Source: Dipylidium caninum (lineage: Eukaryota; Platyhelminthes; Cestoda; Cyclophyllidea; Dipylidiidae). From it: a stretch of DNA of 64,000 nucleotides. Under the pieces are notes generated by a model, which saw only the letters and a program-made list of their open reading frames with translations, made no database searches and had not been told where the DNA came from. The stretch lies in contig QEYB01001312.1 of the NCBI GenBank assembly GCA_017562135.1, positions 62,001-126,000 on the forward strand, read 5' to 3'. Of the stretch, positions 62,317 to 64,000 are shown in pieces (the stretch's first letter is position 1; every line of letters begins with the position of its first letter). A program made the position numbers and the translations under genes.

Positions 62317-64000
62317 ATGGTAAGTGTGGCTTTCTGATTAATATTGTCATGTGAATACCAATCCCTTCCACTATTTTTTCATCGATCGAATTCAATTTTT
62401 TATTTTTTTGTTCCATACCTCTATATTTACTTCGTGTTATCTCGTGGAGCGATTTCTATTAACATCTTCAAATTGTTCCCTAGTCACCACCAATTTCGCT
62501 AGACATTATATTGAACTCACATCCACTGGTATCGTGCAGAAAATTACAGTCAGATCGTTAATACGGGCCGCCGATTATCCCTTCACAATATATTCCAACA
62601 CCGCCTCCTCCCCTCACCCACTCACCAGGTCTTTTAAATATTATTGGTTCTCTAACCTCGCCTTTATTAGACTTTAGTATCTGTTTAAATTTAATCGCCA
62701 CCTTTTGAGCATTTCGTTGTCCATTGTTTTTGTCGCGCATTCAGTAATTTCATTTTACAGGTTTCAGTATATCAGACGGTTGACACAGGACATGAAGATG
62801 TTATCGTAAGTTTTAATTTGCATCTCACTTTCTTGCATTTAGCATGATGCTCAAATGAACTTTTATGGTACGACTCTGGCAACTTGTTCTTCGGATGAAG
62901 CTATAAGGCTCTTTGACATCAAAGATAAGAAACAAAAACTCATTGCTGAACTCAAGGGGTTAGCAAAACCTTCCTTCCGTATGCGAATCTTCTATATTTC
63001 AGTTTGTAATAATGTTTACTTTCCTTTCTCAGGCATCAGGGACCGGTGTGGGGCTTGAGCTGGGCTCATCCAATTCATGGCAACCTTTTGGCTTCTTGCA
63101 GCTACGATCGTAGTGTTATTGTGTGGGCGGAGCACGAAGGAAAGTGGGAGAAGTTTTATGAGTACAATGGTCACGAAAGTTCGGTTAACGCTGTAGCTTG
63201 GGCACCCCATGAGTATGGGCTCGTTTTGGCCTGTGGTAGTTCCGATGGAACAATTTCAATCCTAAATTACACACCAGCTGGTGTGTGGGAGACTGTGAAA
63301 ATTCCATGGCTCACTCAGTAAGCTTTTTTAAATTGTTTGTCTAGTGGAAATTCTTCCTAGTTTTTTTCATTTTTCATCCACTTTTCCCTCCGCTGCTCTT
63401 TTTGTGCTGCTAACTTTTCGCTAAGTTTTCCATAGAGATTCTCAGGTATTGCCTTATATTGTCCAAATAGGAGCTCGTTTCTGTTTGGCCGATTTTTTTT
63501 GTAACAATACTCCATCTTTAAATGCCCGGATTAGGTTAAATTGTCTATCTCTATTTATCGGCTCTTAGAATGTCAGTAGAGATCAGAATGACCGTACTCA
63601 TTTAATTTGAGTAGCATTTTAGTATCTTATATAATACTATTGCTCATCCCTCCACTTTACTTGTACCATATCAGCATTCTCCCATCTTACCAAACCTCAG
63701 CAATTAAATTGCCTGCTTTTAGATCCTTGCTGGAGTTAGATTATGCAATATATTGGCATTATTCGTGGTTATTGAAAAATTCGGCTACTATGCGTATGTA
63801 GGGAGCCAACACCACCCTTTTTTAAAGGTTAAGGTGAAAGGCTACGAATGCCCCCCTTGAATGTCCTTTAAGTTTTAAATTACTACTTTTTCAAGGCATT
63901 TATGCGAGCTTGTATACATGTAAATTGAAGATTACCAACGAGTGTTTATTCTTCTCATTTCTCTTATGCTTCACTCACTCAAGCGCTTGTACTGGTGAGG
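62317..64000 (+). CDS. SEC13: SEC13 WD40-repeat protein, 5' part (continues past the window end)
   Basis: Coding exons 62317-62319 (the ATG alone), 62761-62805, 62843-62958 and 63033-63317 join in phase to about 149 codons; human SEC13 has about 322 residues, so about half is outside the window. The reading is MVSVYQTVDTGHEDVIHDAQ, then MNFYGTTLATCSSDEAIRLF, LIAELKGHQGPVWGLSWAHP, LLASCSYDRSVIVWAEHEGK, YNGHESSVNAVAWAPHEYGL and LACGSSDGTISILNY, the first WD40 blades in family order. Known role: a beta-propeller that pairs with SEC31 in the COPII coat, and with NUP145C/NUP96 and SEH1 complexes. The last exon ends CA/gtaagc; the following exon was not seen before 64000. Intron 2 is 37 nt. The ATG-only first coding exon is unusual; a leader-supplied AUG is an alternative. 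Confidence 0.95.
63318..64000. other. SEC13 intron at the window end
   Basis: After the donor at 63318 the sequence is AT-rich and pyrimidine-rich with no SEC13-like exon (expected to begin near an IGCNAVSWAP-type block). It is taken as intron running off the window. Confidence 0.6.

Noticed and set aside
1..64000. CRISPR arrays, rRNA genes, tRNA genes, bacterial operons
   Set aside because: No regularly spaced direct repeats, no rRNA-like stretches and no convincing cloverleaf were noticed by eye; the gene structures are eukaryotic. A tRNA scan was not run.

Overview
This is a eukaryotic nuclear window with spliced genes on both strands, no ribosomal RNA and no bacterial operon structure. 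The gene complement is animal. Two groups of introns, one tiny (32-50 nt) and one of 70-80 nt, sit beside kilobase-sized introns. One gene appears to take its start codon from a trans-spliced leader. Together these suggest a parasitic flatworm, most likely a tapeworm; that assignment is inference.

Layout. 1-12,128 (+): the 3' part of a receptor tyrosine phosphatase of the PTPRG/PTPRZ type, with the end of the active D1 domain, a whole D2 domain that has lost its catalytic cysteine, and a proline-rich tail. Its introns hold a decayed mariner transposon (about 7,975-8,985) and an unexplained antisense reading frame (6,771-7,403). 13,633-15,992 (+): cyclin Q (CCNQ/FAM58A), partner of CDK10. 15,993-19,832: a GC-rich gap with no convincing gene. 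19,833-30,836 (-): a 14-15 exon gene for a coiled-coil protein of about 800 residues that I cannot assign. 31,808-33,321 (+): mitochondrial ribosomal protein MRPS23. 33,522-36,022 (+): RNase Z short form (ELAC1), only 200 bp downstream. 37,141-52,123 (+): REV3L, the catalytic subunit of DNA polymerase zeta, in at least 27 exons. 52,882-55,912 (-): the spliceosomal protein MFAP1. 58,763-60,874 (+): the clathrin adaptor accessory protein NECAP. 62,317 to the window end (+): the 5' part of SEC13.

The genes are mostly housekeeping genes of unrelated pathways: signalling, transcription and cell cycle, mitochondrial translation, tRNA 3'-end processing, translesion synthesis, splicing, endocytosis and COPII/nuclear pore. 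The only pair with a structural sign of co-expression is MRPS23-ELAC1. There is no in-frame ATG before the conserved ELAC1 N-terminus, so an AUG donated by a spliced leader is the simplest reading.

The most notable observations are the leader-supplied start of ELAC1, three single-base frame breaks confined to the polymerase half of REV3L, very short introns including two with GC donors, the mariner relic with a (GT)n tract grown inside it, and the unassigned coiled-coil gene. Exon borders were placed by eye from splice signals, reading phase and remembered family conservation; no alignment was run.
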